Notes: generated from the letters alone by a model not told the origin. Shown: positions 8,935-18,104, counted from the first letter of the stretch. The stretch: 64,000 bases of DNA from Chlorogloeopsis sp038404745 (GCF_038404745.2 NZ_JAYKTT020000081.1:62001-126000); one strand, 5' to 3'. Translations and numbers: made by a program.

Positions 8935-9390
8935 TACACTTTCACAGATGAGATATGTTAAATTTGCAGTTAAAGTAGCAGGCAAAATAAACTTAATACT
9001 TTGGCAATAACACATTGCGACAAAGTGAAGACTAGCTATTTAGCTGTCTTCATCAGTTTATTGGCACCTACCTACTTACAAACTAAAAGAAATAACAGTA
9101 CATTCTCTTCTTTCTATAGGGGTAATTATTCTAAAAAATCTCATTATGGTAACCTTTATGGATTGATAGCTGGTTGTGAATTGAGCCGGTCTGGTGGTGG
9201 AGTAGCCCATAGAGGAAACTTCAGGTGGACTGAGGACATTGTTTAGACCGACCTTAGCACCTAGCTTCTTTTGCAAGTTAAAATCATGATCCAAAGTTGG
9301 ATAGATCTAGATTAAGTAAACATCAGCGGTTGAGAGTACCGCTGCCAGTAATGTTGAAGAAATTGCCAATTGCAGATCGGTGGGAAAACT
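8935..9390. other. Gap upstream of the PP2C gene
   Basis: About 455 bases between divergent genes. Short overlapping frames on both strands (9001-9294) lack family features. I see no clear regulatory motif, but the promoter of the phosphatase gene should be here. Confidence 0.35.
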
Positions 9391-11727
9391 ATGGAAAATG
9401 ATGCGGCTACGCTCTACTGCCCAAATGAAAATTGTCAGGCTCTCAATCCTCTTACCCACAACTTCTGCCAGCGATGCTCTACACCCTTACCTAAACGCTT
9501 CCTTTGGGCTGTCACAGATGGATTGAACTTGGGTCAAAGGGGAGATGTATTAGATGATCGCTATTTAGTCATAAATAGATCTATTGTTTTAGATACCAAA
9601 CCTGGTTATTTACCTCAAACACCAGATCCAGAAAAATTACAAGCTATTAGACCTTATTTAAGACTATTTTCCTACCGCTTGTATATACCGCAGGTATACG
9701 GAGTATTGCCACTTTTTGATGGGCAGCAAGAACGAGAAATACTACTTTTAGAAAAATCTCCAATTAAAATTACAGACGTTACAGCCTTAAGTGAAGTAGA
9801 TTTGTATAGCGAATTTACCTCTGCTTGGTGTGATGCTACATCCATGCGCCAACTAAATTGGCTTTGGCAGATAGCCCATCTGTGGCAACCCCTTGTCAGT
9901 GAAGGCGTTGGTTCTAGCTTGTTGAACTCCCAATTATTGAGAGTGGAAGGATCATTAATTCGGTTGCTAGAATTACCATCACCTCAAGATTTTGTCCCAA
10001 GCTTATCTCAATTAGGCGAATTTTGGCAACAATTGCAGCCAGGAGCAAAACCAGCGATCACCGAGTTTTTTGGCGAAATTTGTCGTTATTTAATTGACAA
10101 AGAGATACAAGCCCCAGAGCAGTTAATTAGAGTTTTAGATAAAGGACTGGCAGAACTAGGGCAAGCCCAATCTCCCAAAATTACAATTGCGACTAAAAGC
10201 GACACAGGGCCAAGTCGCCAACGTAACGAAGATGCCTGTTATCCTCACAGCGGTAGCATCATTACTAAACCACCCCAAACTTGTGCTTTGACAATAGTTT
10301 GTGATGGCATCGGTGGACATGAAGGTGGAAATGTAGCATCAAATTTAGCAATCGAAACTATTCAACACCAGGTACAGGAACTGACTAAAGTTCCTTACGA
10401 CCATATAGATCCTATTCTCCTATTAGAAGACTTACAGCGGGCAGCTGCTGTTGCTAACGATAAAATCAGCCAGCGCAACGACAGTGAAAGTCGGCAGGGA
10501 CGCCAACGGATGGGAACAACCCTAGTGATGGCTTTACCCGTTGGGCATGAAATTTATATTGCTCATGTTGGCGATAGTCGTGCTTATTGGATCACACCTT
10601 ACGGTTGCTATCAAGTTACCCTCGATGACGATGTCGCCTCCCGTGAAGTACGCTTAGGCTATGCAATTTACCGAGATGCCGTGCAACAGGGTGCTTCCGG
10701 TTCCTTAGTACAAGCGTTGGGTATGAGTCCTAGCAGTTCATTGCATCCCTCTGCCGAGCGTTTTATTCTTGATGAAGATTGTATTTTCCTGCTGTGTTCT
10801 GATGGTTTGAGTGACTTTGACCGTGTCGAACAGTATTGGGATACAGAAATTTTACCGCTCCTGCAAGCAAAGACTGACATAGCAAGTATTACAGAGCGAT
10901 TGATAGAAATAGCAAACACCGTCAATGGACATGATAATGTCACTGTTTCTTTAGTACACTATCAAGTTCAGTACTCTGAACCAGAAACCAAGTTAGCAAA
11001 AGTCTTGCCTGAGTTTTTTAGCATCTCACCAGTGACCAAGGCTTCGTCTCAAACTCTACAAGTTAAGCCAGACGGTTTTAGCTACAACCAAAAAACTCAA
11101 GTAATTCCCGATACTGCACCTAGTAAGCGTTCTCAAGTACCACTACAGTTAGTTATTCTTTCAGTTTTAGTTATCCTTGGTGGTTTTGTGGGATACTTGT
11201 TGCGCCAAGGAGGATTTTTAAAGGGGAAAGTTCCTGACGCTCCACCAATTACCAGCACTAATCCTCCTCCTGTTACTGTCACGACGCCACCACCTGTGAC
11301 AAGCGATCGCGCCGGGCTAATTCAAACTGCAAATGAAATATCATTTACTACAATTGACTCGTCTTCAAAATCGGTAATTGTCCCAGCTGGTAGTGTGTTG
11401 CAGATTCTCAATGACACTCAACAAACAAATCCAAAATCTTGGGTGTACTTGCGAGTCTGCTCTGTGGGAGAAGGAGTAACTCTATCTACAAATCCATCCA
11501 ATCCCCTATCAACTCCCATTGCTAAAAAACCTATAGTAAAGCAGGGACAAGAAGTCAGGATGCAATTAGCCGAGTTTAATTCATTGCCCAATATTTCTAC
11601 ACCCGCACCTAAAATTAATCAATGCCTAGCAAGTAATACTGCTGTCACTTCTGGAGAAGAGCCATCAGCTGTGGAGTCTACTTCTACACTTGTACCTGAG
11701 AATAAAGTTCCAACATCAAGATACTAA
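9391..11727 (+). CDS. Membrane-anchored PP2C-family Ser/Thr phosphatase with N-terminal zinc ribbon
   Basis: From the ATG at 9391 (GGTGGG just upstream) the protein is 778 residues; an in-frame TTG at 9370 is less likely. Order: a four-Cys zinc ribbon (about 10-29, CPNENC...FCQRC), an N-terminal region of about 230 residues, the PP2C catalytic domain (about 265-525), one membrane segment (about 584-606), and a Pro/Thr-rich, SH3b-like extracytoplasmic tail. The PP2C metal-site motifs are intact: RQRNEDACY, VCDGIGGHEGGN, AHVGDSRAYW, CSDGLSD and GHDNVTVS. It should remove phosphate from Ser/Thr on proteins in the cytoplasm. It is followed at 155 bases by a CHAT-FHA gene, so the two may act on the same phospho-signal. 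Confidence 0.88.
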   Translation: MENDAATLYCPNENCQALNPLTHNFCQRCSTPLPKRFLWAVTDGLNLGQRGDVLDDRYLVINRSIVLDTKPGYLPQTPDPEKLQAIRPYLRLFSYRLYIPQVYGVLPLFDGQQEREILLLEKSPIKITDVTALSEVDLYSEFTSAWCDATSMRQLNWLWQIAHLWQPLVSEGVGSSLLNSQLLRVEGSLIRLLELPSPQDFVPSLSQLGEFWQQLQPGAKPAITEFFGEICRYLIDKEIQAPEQLIRVLDKGLAELGQAQSPKITIATKSDTGPSRQRNEDACYPHSGSIITKPPQTCALTIVCDGIGGHEGGNVASNLAIETIQHQVQELTKVPYDHIDPILLLEDLQRAAAVANDKISQRNDSESRQGRQRMGTTLVMALPVGHEIYIAHVGDSRAYWITPYGCYQVTLDDDVASREVRLGYAIYRDAVQQGASGSLVQALGMSPSSSLHPSAERFILDEDCIFLLCSDGLSDFDRVEQYWDTEILPLLQAKTDIASITERLIEIANTVNGHDNVTVSLVHYQVQYSEPETKLAKVLPEFFSISPVTKASSQTLQVKPDGFSYNQKTQVIPDTAPSKRSQVPLQLVILSVLVILGGFVGYLLRQGGFLKGKVPDAPPITSTNPPPVTVTTPPPVTSDRAGLIQTANEISFTTIDSSSKSVIVPAGSVLQILNDTQQTNPKSWVYLRVCSVGEGVTLSTNPSNPLSTPIAKKPIVKQGQEVRMQLAEFNSLPNISTPAPKINQCLASNTAVTSGEEPSAVESTSTLVPENKVPTSRY

Positions 11728-11882
11728 TGCCGTTAACAGCAGTGAGTCAAAAATCGATAAACTAGTAAAAGCCCGAATTAGTACAAGTAAAAGCCAGCAT
11801 CAGTAACTTAAAAAAAGCAAATTGTTGTCTCATAAAATAATTATTTGTGATTTAAAATTTTTCATCTTACGCTTTTTATGTA

Positions 11883-13457
11883 ATGAATCCATCTCTGAAC
11901 TTGGCGATTTCCCATCTTGTCAATACTGGCCCTGACAATTTCGCTATTTGCGTTTTTGAAGCTCCTTATCCTAGTGGTCGTGTGATTCATGATTGCGTTT
12001 GGCATCCGGGCTTAACTCATGCATGGCAAGAGTGGCAGCAGATGTTTGCTCTTCATAGTCGCTTAGACATTGCTTTTGGAGTAACATCTCAAACCCAAAA
12101 TATGCCCCCAAACGAGTTACCTCCTCTTACTTCTGGTCAGACAACCAATTACACCAGTCGTCTGATGCAATATTTAGGCATGAGTCTGTGGCGCTGGGTA
12201 TTCGACGGGCCGATTTTGGGGTGTCTGGAACGCAGTTCCGGGATCGCTATGGGTCAGAACACACGTTTGCGTTTTCGATTAGAAATTCGCGATCCAAGGT
12301 TAATAGCTTTGCCTTGGGAAATTATGCAACGCGAAGCTGGTCAGTCAGCAATGTCACTGTCCCAAAACATTTTATTTAGTCGTACTACCAGCGAAGTTGA
12401 ACCTCTGCCGCGTTTGCGACTTGATCGCGATTTAAATATTTTGCTTGTTTTGGGAGAAAATGAAAACCTCCAGCTAGACAAAGAAGCTGCGATTTTAGAA
12501 CAAACCCTTGCTACTGGCTCTGGAGTTGGCAGTAATTTCCAGGGATACGCACTTTGTACTGTTAAGACACTTTTGCAACCAACCCCACAGCAGTTAATTA
12601 AAGAGCTAGAAACAAAAGCTTACAATATATTCTTTTACGCTGGTCATGGTTTACCAGGACCAGATGGAGGATATCTGTTTTTGCGACCCGAAATGCGTCT
12701 TAATGGCATGGAATTAGCACAAGTGTTATCCCATACTGGTGTAAAGCTCGCTGTTTTCAATGCCTGTTGGGGAGCACAACCTGCTGCTGCTCAAGGACAA
12801 GCTATACCCTCAAGTAGTTTGGCAGAAGTTTTAATTCGTAATGGTGTGCCTGCTGTTTTGGGAATGCGCGATCAAATCGCTGATCACGAAAGTCATTCCT
12901 TTATTCAGTCTTTTGTCCAAGGCTTAAGAAAGCGACTGCCGATAGATCATGCTGTCGCAGAGGCAAGACAACACCTGTTAACAGTTTATAAATTCAACCA
13001 ACCTGCTTGGACGTTGCCGGTTTTATACCTACATCCAGAATTTGATGGTGAATTGCTCAGGAGCTACGAAGAGGGAATTACGGAACTACCAGAAACTTCT
13101 ATACCTGGGATTGGTTCTTTGTTTCCTGCTGCCTGGCTAAAGTCGGCTGACAATATTTATACGCTCCAAAGTGGAGTGACTCGGATTGGTCGCACGGCAG
13201 ATAATGATATCGTCATTCCCGAACCATCCGTGTCTAAACGTCATGCCGAAATATTGTGCCGGAATACTTTCACTGGTGCGACTCCCGTGCGAACCTATTA
13301 CTTGCAAGAAAAGTCCACCTATGGCACGACTTGGATTTTACGCCCTAATGGTTGGCAGCAAATCCATCGACAGGAAGTGCCTCTAGAACCAGGGATGCAA
13401 TTAAAGTTTGGTAGTATGAGAAGTCATTGTTGGGAGTTTACAATCGAGGACTCCTAA
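11883..13457 (+). CDS. CHAT (caspase-like) protease fused to a C-terminal FHA domain
   Basis: A 524-residue protein with no signal peptide or membrane segment. The CHAT domain spans about residues 150-395, with the catalytic dyad His255 in FYAGHGLPG and Cys295 in VFNACWGAQ, plus the region VPAVLGMRDQIADHESHSF. The FHA domain is at about 425-520, with TRIGRTADNDIVIPEPSVSK and RHAEI: the phosphothreonine-binding Arg, Ser and His pattern is complete. CHAT proteins are clan CD peptidases related to caspases and separase. FHA domains read phosphothreonine. I infer a protease directed by protein phosphorylation. Substrates are unknown. The upstream PP2C and downstream FHA-PrsW genes support a signalling module. 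Confidence 0.87.
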   Translation: MNPSLNLAISHLVNTGPDNFAICVFEAPYPSGRVIHDCVWHPGLTHAWQEWQQMFALHSRLDIAFGVTSQTQNMPPNELPPLTSGQTTNYTSRLMQYLGMSLWRWVFDGPILGCLERSSGIAMGQNTRLRFRLEIRDPRLIALPWEIMQREAGQSAMSLSQNILFSRTTSEVEPLPRLRLDRDLNILLVLGENENLQLDKEAAILEQTLATGSGVGSNFQGYALCTVKTLLQPTPQQLIKELETKAYNIFFYAGHGLPGPDGGYLFLRPEMRLNGMELAQVLSHTGVKLAVFNACWGAQPAAAQGQAIPSSSLAEVLIRNGVPAVLGMRDQIADHESHSFIQSFVQGLRKRLPIDHAVAEARQHLLTVYKFNQPAWTLPVLYLHPEFDGELLRSYEEGITELPETSIPGIGSLFPAAWLKSADNIYTLQSGVTRIGRTADNDIVIPEPSVSKRHAEILCRNTFTGATPVRTYYLQEKSTYGTTWILRPNGWQQIHRQEVPLEPGMQLKFGSMRSHCWEFTIEDS

Positions 13458-13533
13458 GTTTTTCAATATTTAGAACGTGTTATTTACAGTTGTAGTATCC
13501 AGTAAAAAATATCAGATATATCTAACAAAATTA

Positions 13534-13552
13534 AATTTCCCGTGCGGAAATT
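13534..13552. promoter_or_regulatory. Perfect small inverted repeat before the 13609 gene
   Basis: AATTTCC-CGTGC-GGAAATT lies 56 bases before the next start codon and 76 bases after the CHAT-FHA stop. It may be an operator or an mRNA hairpin. No T-run follows. Confidence 0.35.
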
Positions 13553-13608
13553 ATGTGCCAGCAGTTGTAGCTGTAAATACCACAAATTAATTGATTGGGA
13601 GACGAGAC

Positions 13609-14253
13609 ATGAATAACAAAATCAACAGCTCAGATGATTTCCAAACCTTACCATCGCAAATGCATTTGGAATTCTTAGAAGCTCTACTGCAACCTGAAGA
13701 TGCAACTTATCCTTGGAATCCAACCCAAGAACAGTCAGATGAGTACTTTGCCCAACTCGAAGAACAGTTCGCTCTTCAAGATGTGCTGGAAGATGAACTC
13801 ACTGTCCGCTCGCAAGCTTTCTACAGCCATTTAGATACGCTGTGGACTGCTAATACAGAACACTACAATTGTAGTATAAATCCAAGCATAGTTGCTAGGC
13901 TTCAAGAAAGTTTACAAACTAGTTTTGCTGCACGTGTACCCCAAGAGTTGTTGAGAGCGATCGCTCAGAAAACAACTGAAATGATCAACTCTAAGCAGTC
14001 AATGGCGGAGCAATTAGTGAATTGTGTTCAAGGTTTACTACCTAGTTGGGGTTCGGAGGATTTGTTGGTATTAGCCCGTCCTTATGCCTACGCCATGCGG
14101 AGCAACGAGTCAGAAAAAACAGCAGAAAATGCACTTAACAACATAAATGAGGGCGAGTGGTCAAATTTATCTGAAATTGAGCAAGCAAGAATTAGCTTGG
14201 CGATCGCTTACTATGCGCTTCGGAAAATTAACACTTTGCAAGGAGAAGCCTAA
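13609..14253 (+). CDS. Hypothetical soluble protein of the FHA/CHAT island
   Basis: A 214-residue, acidic, mostly helical soluble protein. The ATG at 13609 is chosen because GGGAGA lies 7 bases upstream; an in-frame TTG at 13591 is weaker. There is no signal peptide, membrane segment or catalytic motif I can recognise. Features are an acidic Gln/Glu-rich N-terminus (about 10-60), a central helical region (about 75-150), and a C-terminal segment ISLAIAYYALRKINTLQGEA. It is on the same strand and 151 bases after the CHAT-FHA gene, so co-expression is plausible. A role as target, adaptor or inhibitor of the neighbouring protease is only a guess from position. Confidence 0.6.
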   Translation: MNNKINSSDDFQTLPSQMHLEFLEALLQPEDATYPWNPTQEQSDEYFAQLEEQFALQDVLEDELTVRSQAFYSHLDTLWTANTEHYNCSINPSIVARLQESLQTSFAARVPQELLRAIAQKTTEMINSKQSMAEQLVNCVQGLLPSWGSEDLLVLARPYAYAMRSNESEKTAENALNNINEGEWSNLSEIEQARISLAIAYYALRKINTLQGEA

Positions 14254-14531
14254 ACTCAATCTAGGCTGTATCTGGATTAATTCGATTCTCTTGGCAAGTA
14301 GTTCTGCCTGCAAGTGGCGCTTAATATTACTTTCAGTAGCTATCTGAAATATATTTACTGTTTATTAAAGCGCCATTTTTCTAACATCAAAAAGCCGATG
14401 GCAATTCCATCGCTGCTCTATCTACAGACAAAAAATATTAAATATGATTTATTTCTATCATCCTAGTCCACTTGTAGGTAGACTACTGCCATTAAACTGT
14501 ATCCTGTAACCCATATCCTATACCTAATTCC

Positions 14532-15905
14532 TTATCTAGGCCCAAGAAAACGAGTAGCGAAATTATTTTCGCGTGTGGGTGATAATGCCCGTGCTTTCAG
14601 GATGGCTGCCATTAAGAAAGCATAAGACAACACACCTACAACTACAAGTAATAAGCCATTGAGAGTTCCGGTGGCGTTCCATAAAGCATGGAGTCCAGAT
14701 GCAGTTAGGTAGCCAATTAGCAATATTTGCCAGCTTTTTCTGGGCTTGAGAACAGCTAACCCAATAAAATAGCCGAGATAACCACTGTAAGCCATGTGTC
14801 CTGCCACAGAACCTAAAATTCGAGGAATTAAAAGTTGTAACCCTGCCAGTTGACCGGCACCATCCCCTGCTTGAATCGCGACATTTTGTGTAATTTGTGG
14901 CACATACTGACCTAGTGTTTCCAACAGGGTAAAGCCTACAGCAGAAGCTGTTCCCAACAAAATGCCATCCAGAGGTTCCCAGACACCGATACTTTCCCGC
15001 CAAGGCGATCGCACTCCTTTACCGATCACATAGGCTATCAGTATAGGTAATGCTTTGATAAATTCCTCCATCAAGCCCGCACCAAAAAAGTAGCGGATCA
15101 GTAATTCTGTAAAGGTAATAGATTCCTGATCTGAAGGCAAGTTGCCCGGTAGTCGATCACGAAATATGAAGATAAACAAATCTAACAGCGGACTGAGCAA
15201 AATGATGATTGTTGTCAGTGCCGCTCCTAATAAAACCCACCAAGGCTTACGCTTTCCACACAATTGGTAAATAAAGTAGTAGGCGGCAAATGCAATGTAA
15301 GATCCGACAATTACTTGGTTCGCTTGTGGATCGCCGACAGTGGCAAACATTAATACGACAAAGACGACTGTGAGAATTCCCGGTATCAGATAAGCTTTAC
15401 GAGTCAGATCTTTGCCAGTAGAAATAATTGGAAACAGTTGGGTAAAACTAACTGAAGAATCAGGAAGTGTGGGTGGTTGATATCCTGCTGGTGGTAATGA
15501 TGTAGCGTCAGCAACAGATGATATTACAGTATGTTGGTGGTTGATTGTGTACTCAAACAAAAATTCTGGCCCATCATAGCCAAGAGTAATGCGATCGCCC
15601 GGCATCAATTGCTGACAACCCTGCAAGCGTTGTCCATTTAAATAGGTACCATTGGCACTATTAAGATCGCAAATCACCCAATTAGATTCGCTATCAATTG
15701 ATGAAGGGAGAGGACGAACCACCGCATGACGACGAGATACCATACGATACATCATGGCATCTAAGACAACTTGACAGCTGGGATCGCGTCCAATTACTAC
15801 TTCTTTACTGGGGAACAGCGAGTAGCGAAATTCTGATCCGTAAGCTGTTACATTACCAGACACTAGCCGCAGAAATGCATTTCGTCGTGCGTTTTTGCCC
15901 GTCAT
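14532..15905 (-). CDS. FHA domain fused to PrsW-family intramembrane protease
   Basis: A 457-residue protein. The N-terminal FHA domain (about 15-115) has EVVIGRDPSCQVVLD, VSRRHAVVRP and LNSANGTYLNGQ, so all phosphothreonine-binding positions are present. A linker follows, then about eight membrane segments (about 170-450). The PrsW signature is intact: MEEFIKALPI (Glu280-Glu281 and Lys284), DGILLGTASAVGFTLLET, and GHMAYSGYLGYFIG with its His. PrsW proteins are glutamic-type intramembrane proteases that start anti-sigma-factor cleavage in Bacillus. The FHA fusion suggests cleavage tied to a phosphorylated partner. It is convergent with the three preceding plus-strand genes, with a 278-base gap. 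Confidence 0.85.
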   Translation of the reverse strand: MTGKNARRNAFLRLVSGNVTAYGSEFRYSLFPSKEVVIGRDPSCQVVLDAMMYRMVSRRHAVVRPLPSSIDSESNWVICDLNSANGTYLNGQRLQGCQQLMPGDRITLGYDGPEFLFEYTINHQHTVISSVADATSLPPAGYQPPTLPDSSVSFTQLFPIISTGKDLTRKAYLIPGILTVVFVVLMFATVGDPQANQVIVGSYIAFAAYYFIYQLCGKRKPWWVLLGAALTTIIILLSPLLDLFIFIFRDRLPGNLPSDQESITFTELLIRYFFGAGLMEEFIKALPILIAYVIGKGVRSPWRESIGVWEPLDGILLGTASAVGFTLLETLGQYVPQITQNVAIQAGDGAGQLAGLQLLIPRILGSVAGHMAYSGYLGYFIGLAVLKPRKSWQILLIGYLTASGLHALWNATGTLNGLLLVVVGVLSYAFLMAAILKARALSPTRENNFATRFLGPR

Positions 15906-16236
15906 TGAGTTGCAGGGTAGTAATAAATAGATCGAAACAATAACTGGCAGTAGGAATTAACCTTAGCCACATCAATAGCAGCGTTGCTAAATACAACTAT
16001 AGCTTTACTCTTTGTTGAGAAAATGGAAATTAAAGAAATCAAAATAAAAATGTTATTAAGGTTATTAACTATCAGTTTTTGCTTTTAGTTAACTGTTGAT
16101 TACTAAAAGATATGATACTGGATTCAATCTTCATCGCAATTGGATGAAAACTGTAGTGTGAGCAAGGAACTGCATCAGTAAAAGCCGATACGGTTCCTTG
16201 GATACTAATAGCTTGTAGTTTCAGATGGGCGATCGC
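15906..16236. other. Gap upstream of the FHA-PrsW gene
   Basis: About 330 AT-rich bases between the start of the FHA-PrsW gene and the end of the PfpI-like gene. It holds the promoter of the former. No clear motif or hairpin was found. Confidence 0.35.
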
Positions 16237-16839
16237 TTAACTTACTGTTGCCATTTCGGGATGCTCAATTTTCGTGCCAAGAAGTTTCAGGAATTCTGCC
16301 AGCCAACGAGGATGAGCAGGCCAAGCCGGCGCAGTCACCAAATTGCCATCAACTATTGCCTCGTCCGCTGGAATTTCTACGTAGGTACCACCTGCACGAC
16401 GTACATCCGGACCACATGCAGGATAGGCTGTGCAACTTTTTCCTGTCAGAACATCCGCAGCTGCCAGGATTTGCAAACCGTGGCAAATTGCAGCGATCGG
16501 TTTGTTAGCTTCGGCAAAGTGACGAGTAATTTCTAATACTGTCTGATTCAGGCGGATATATTCTGGTGCGCGTCCTCCAGGAATCACTAAAGCATCATAG
16601 GTGTCAGCTTTTACTTCTGCAAAAGTTGCATTTAAGGTGAAGTTGTGACCAGGTTTTTCACTATAGGTTTGATCGCCTTCAAAGTCGTGAATTGCAGTTC
16701 GTACCTGTTCACCTGCTTTTTTATCAGGGCAAACAGTATGAATTGTGTGTCCTACCATTTGTAGCGCTTGGAAAGGAACCATCACCTCATAATCTTCTAC
16801 ATAGTCCCCAACAAGCATCAAAATTTTCTTTGCAGCCAT
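16237..16839 (-). CDS. DJ-1/PfpI family protein
   Basis: A 200-residue class I amidotransferase-like protein. It has the nucleophile elbow AAICHGLQIL with Cys at about residue 119, followed by His, and the start KILMLVGDYVEDYEV with the conserved Glu. The family includes Hsp31-like glyoxalases, PfpI-like proteins and redox sensors; sequence alone does not separate these. GAGGA lies just before the ATG. It is cytosolic, with no signal peptide. The neighbours are nitrate genes on the same strand but with a wide gap, so there is no clear operon link. Confidence 0.85.
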   Translation of the reverse strand: MAAKKILMLVGDYVEDYEVMVPFQALQMVGHTIHTVCPDKKAGEQVRTAIHDFEGDQTYSEKPGHNFTLNATFAEVKADTYDALVIPGGRAPEYIRLNQTVLEITRHFAEANKPIAAICHGLQILAAADVLTGKSCTAYPACGPDVRRAGGTYVEIPADEAIVDGNLVTAPAWPAHPRWLAEFLKLLGTKIEHPEMATVS

Positions 16840-16982
16840 ATTTTTATATCCTCGCTTTGATGCTAAAAAATCACCGATACAAAATTTACACTATCTTTGT
16901 ATTTTTAGAACTGGAAATTTTTGAGCAATTTTTCTTAATTTCCAAATTTACAATTAAATTGTGCAATTTTGAATTTTATATA

Positions 16983-17444
16983 CTAAGATTTTGTGAACAG
17001 TTTAAATTCCTTTAATGCAGGTACAAAATTTTTATTCTCATGTCCAGAGCGGCTGAGTTTAATCAAGGCAAAACGTTGTAATGGAGTTAAGTTTGCCCAC
17101 TGTTCAGTTGTAATAACAATACCTACTTCCTGAGCTTTTTCATTAACGCTGATTGGCACAGTCTTGACATCCATCCATGCGGGATGAGACTCAATAGGTA
17201 ATTCGCTTGCTGGTGTGCTAGTACGTTGTAAAATCAAATCTTGAATATACTTTCGATAAGCCTGAATTTCAGATTCTGTTGAGCAAGGCAATTCAACTAA
17301 ATTTTGACGTTCCAATTGAGTCATGTTGTTCCAATCTGACAATTTCAGCTTAATTCCACAGGTATCTAGTTTGCAACGTACCTGCATAGGGATACAACGC
17401 AAAGATTCAACAAAATCTGCTTCAAATTGAAAAAACTCTGTCAT
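16983..17444 (-). CDS. narM: Nitrate reductase-associated protein NarM
   Basis: A 153-residue soluble protein of the cyanobacterial and algal nitrate reductase-associated family. The N-terminal FFQFEADFVESLRCIPMQVR (about 4-23) and TCGIKLKLSDWNNMTQLER (about 28-46), and the C-terminal TTEQWANLTPLQRFALIKLS, fit that family as I remember it. NarM is required for active ferredoxin-nitrate reductase (NarB), probably in maturation, and has been reported to interact with NarB in Anabaena. It lies downstream of narB on the same strand, separated by a PsiE-like gene, which supports the call. A GTA-N8-TAC motif about 63-76 bases upstream sits inside a dispersed repeat. Confidence 0.8.
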   Translation of the reverse strand: MTEFFQFEADFVESLRCIPMQVRCKLDTCGIKLKLSDWNNMTQLERQNLVELPCSTESEIQAYRKYIQDLILQRTSTPASELPIESHPAWMDVKTVPISVNEKAQEVGIVITTEQWANLTPLQRFALIKLSRSGHENKNFVPALKEFKLFTKS

Positions 17445-17506
17445 AAACTAGAACCAAATCAGAACTAGCAAAAATTAATTAATTAGAAGTCAGAGGTCAG
17501 AAAGTT

Positions 17507-17600
17507 GTAGGATGTGTTACGGCTACGTAGGTATTTGATAGTGTCAGAGAGCGAGAGCTAGCCGTAATGCACCAAGAAATGCGATGATTAACGCGTTGTT
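17507..17600. repeat. Dispersed intergenic repeat family A, copy 2
   Basis: GTAGGATGTGTTACGGCTA followed by TAGCCGTAATGCACC, about 45 bases apart, closely matches the copy at 3676. The outer palindrome GTA-GGATGTGT-TAC (17507-17520) also fits the NtcA consensus, but the spacing to a -10 element for narM is not canonical. Confidence 0.65.
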
Positions 17601-17651
17601 TTAATGTACTTTACAATTTAAGATTTACTAGCATAAATTCTAGACTACAAA

Positions 17652-18104
17652 CTAATGTCTAGCATTCGTACTACGAATCATCCAGTAACTAATCGATAAA
17701 GCAAGTATAGCTACTCCTAAACCAATAATATCAACACCTGATACTTTCTCTAGGTCAAGAATAATAATTTTACGAGCCACTGCAATCAATGAAGTTACGA
17801 TGACTAATTCTACTTGCAGAACGTGTTTTTTGAGATAACCTGTGATATTTTCTAAAATTTCTAAAGCTATTAAAATATTTAAAAATAAGCCAAATATTTT
17901 ATATAATGTGGTATTAAATTTTCCGTATGGCGCGGTAAATAATTCTTTAAAAAGAAAAAAACCTAAATCTCCGATCGCTGTTAGAATAACCAGCACCATA
18001 AAAATCGAGAGAACTTTAGACACCAGCACCTCTATATTTTCAATTAGGTGCATAAAGTTCTCATCTTTGCTGGTTTCTTTGACTTGCTTAAAGAGTTTTC
18101 GCAT
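17652..18104 (-). CDS. PsiE-like small membrane protein
   Basis: A 150-residue protein with four predicted membrane segments: about 32-54, 68-88, 94-113 (VELVIVTSLIAVARKIIIL) and 122-142 (IIGLGVAILALSISYWMI). The pattern and length fit the phosphate-starvation-inducible PsiE family, whose molecular function is unknown. The N-terminus is charged and cytosolic. It lies between narB and narM on the same strand, although no link to nitrate metabolism is known. Family call is good; function open. Confidence 0.75.
   Translation of the reverse strand: MRKLFKQVKETSKDENFMHLIENIEVLVSKVLSIFMVLVILTAIGDLGFFLFKELFTAPYGKFNTTLYKIFGLFLNILIALEILENITGYLKKHVLQVELVIVTSLIAVARKIIILDLEKVSGVDIIGLGVAILALSISYWMIRSTNARH

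Noticed and set aside
8935..9015. 27-residue N-terminal extension of the small acidic protein
   Set aside because: The extension is compositionally unlike the rest, and the internal ATG begins the acidic protein cleanly.
9001..9294. Overlapping short frames on both strands upstream of the PP2C gene
   Set aside because: No recognisable motif or ribosome site; neither strand is convincing.
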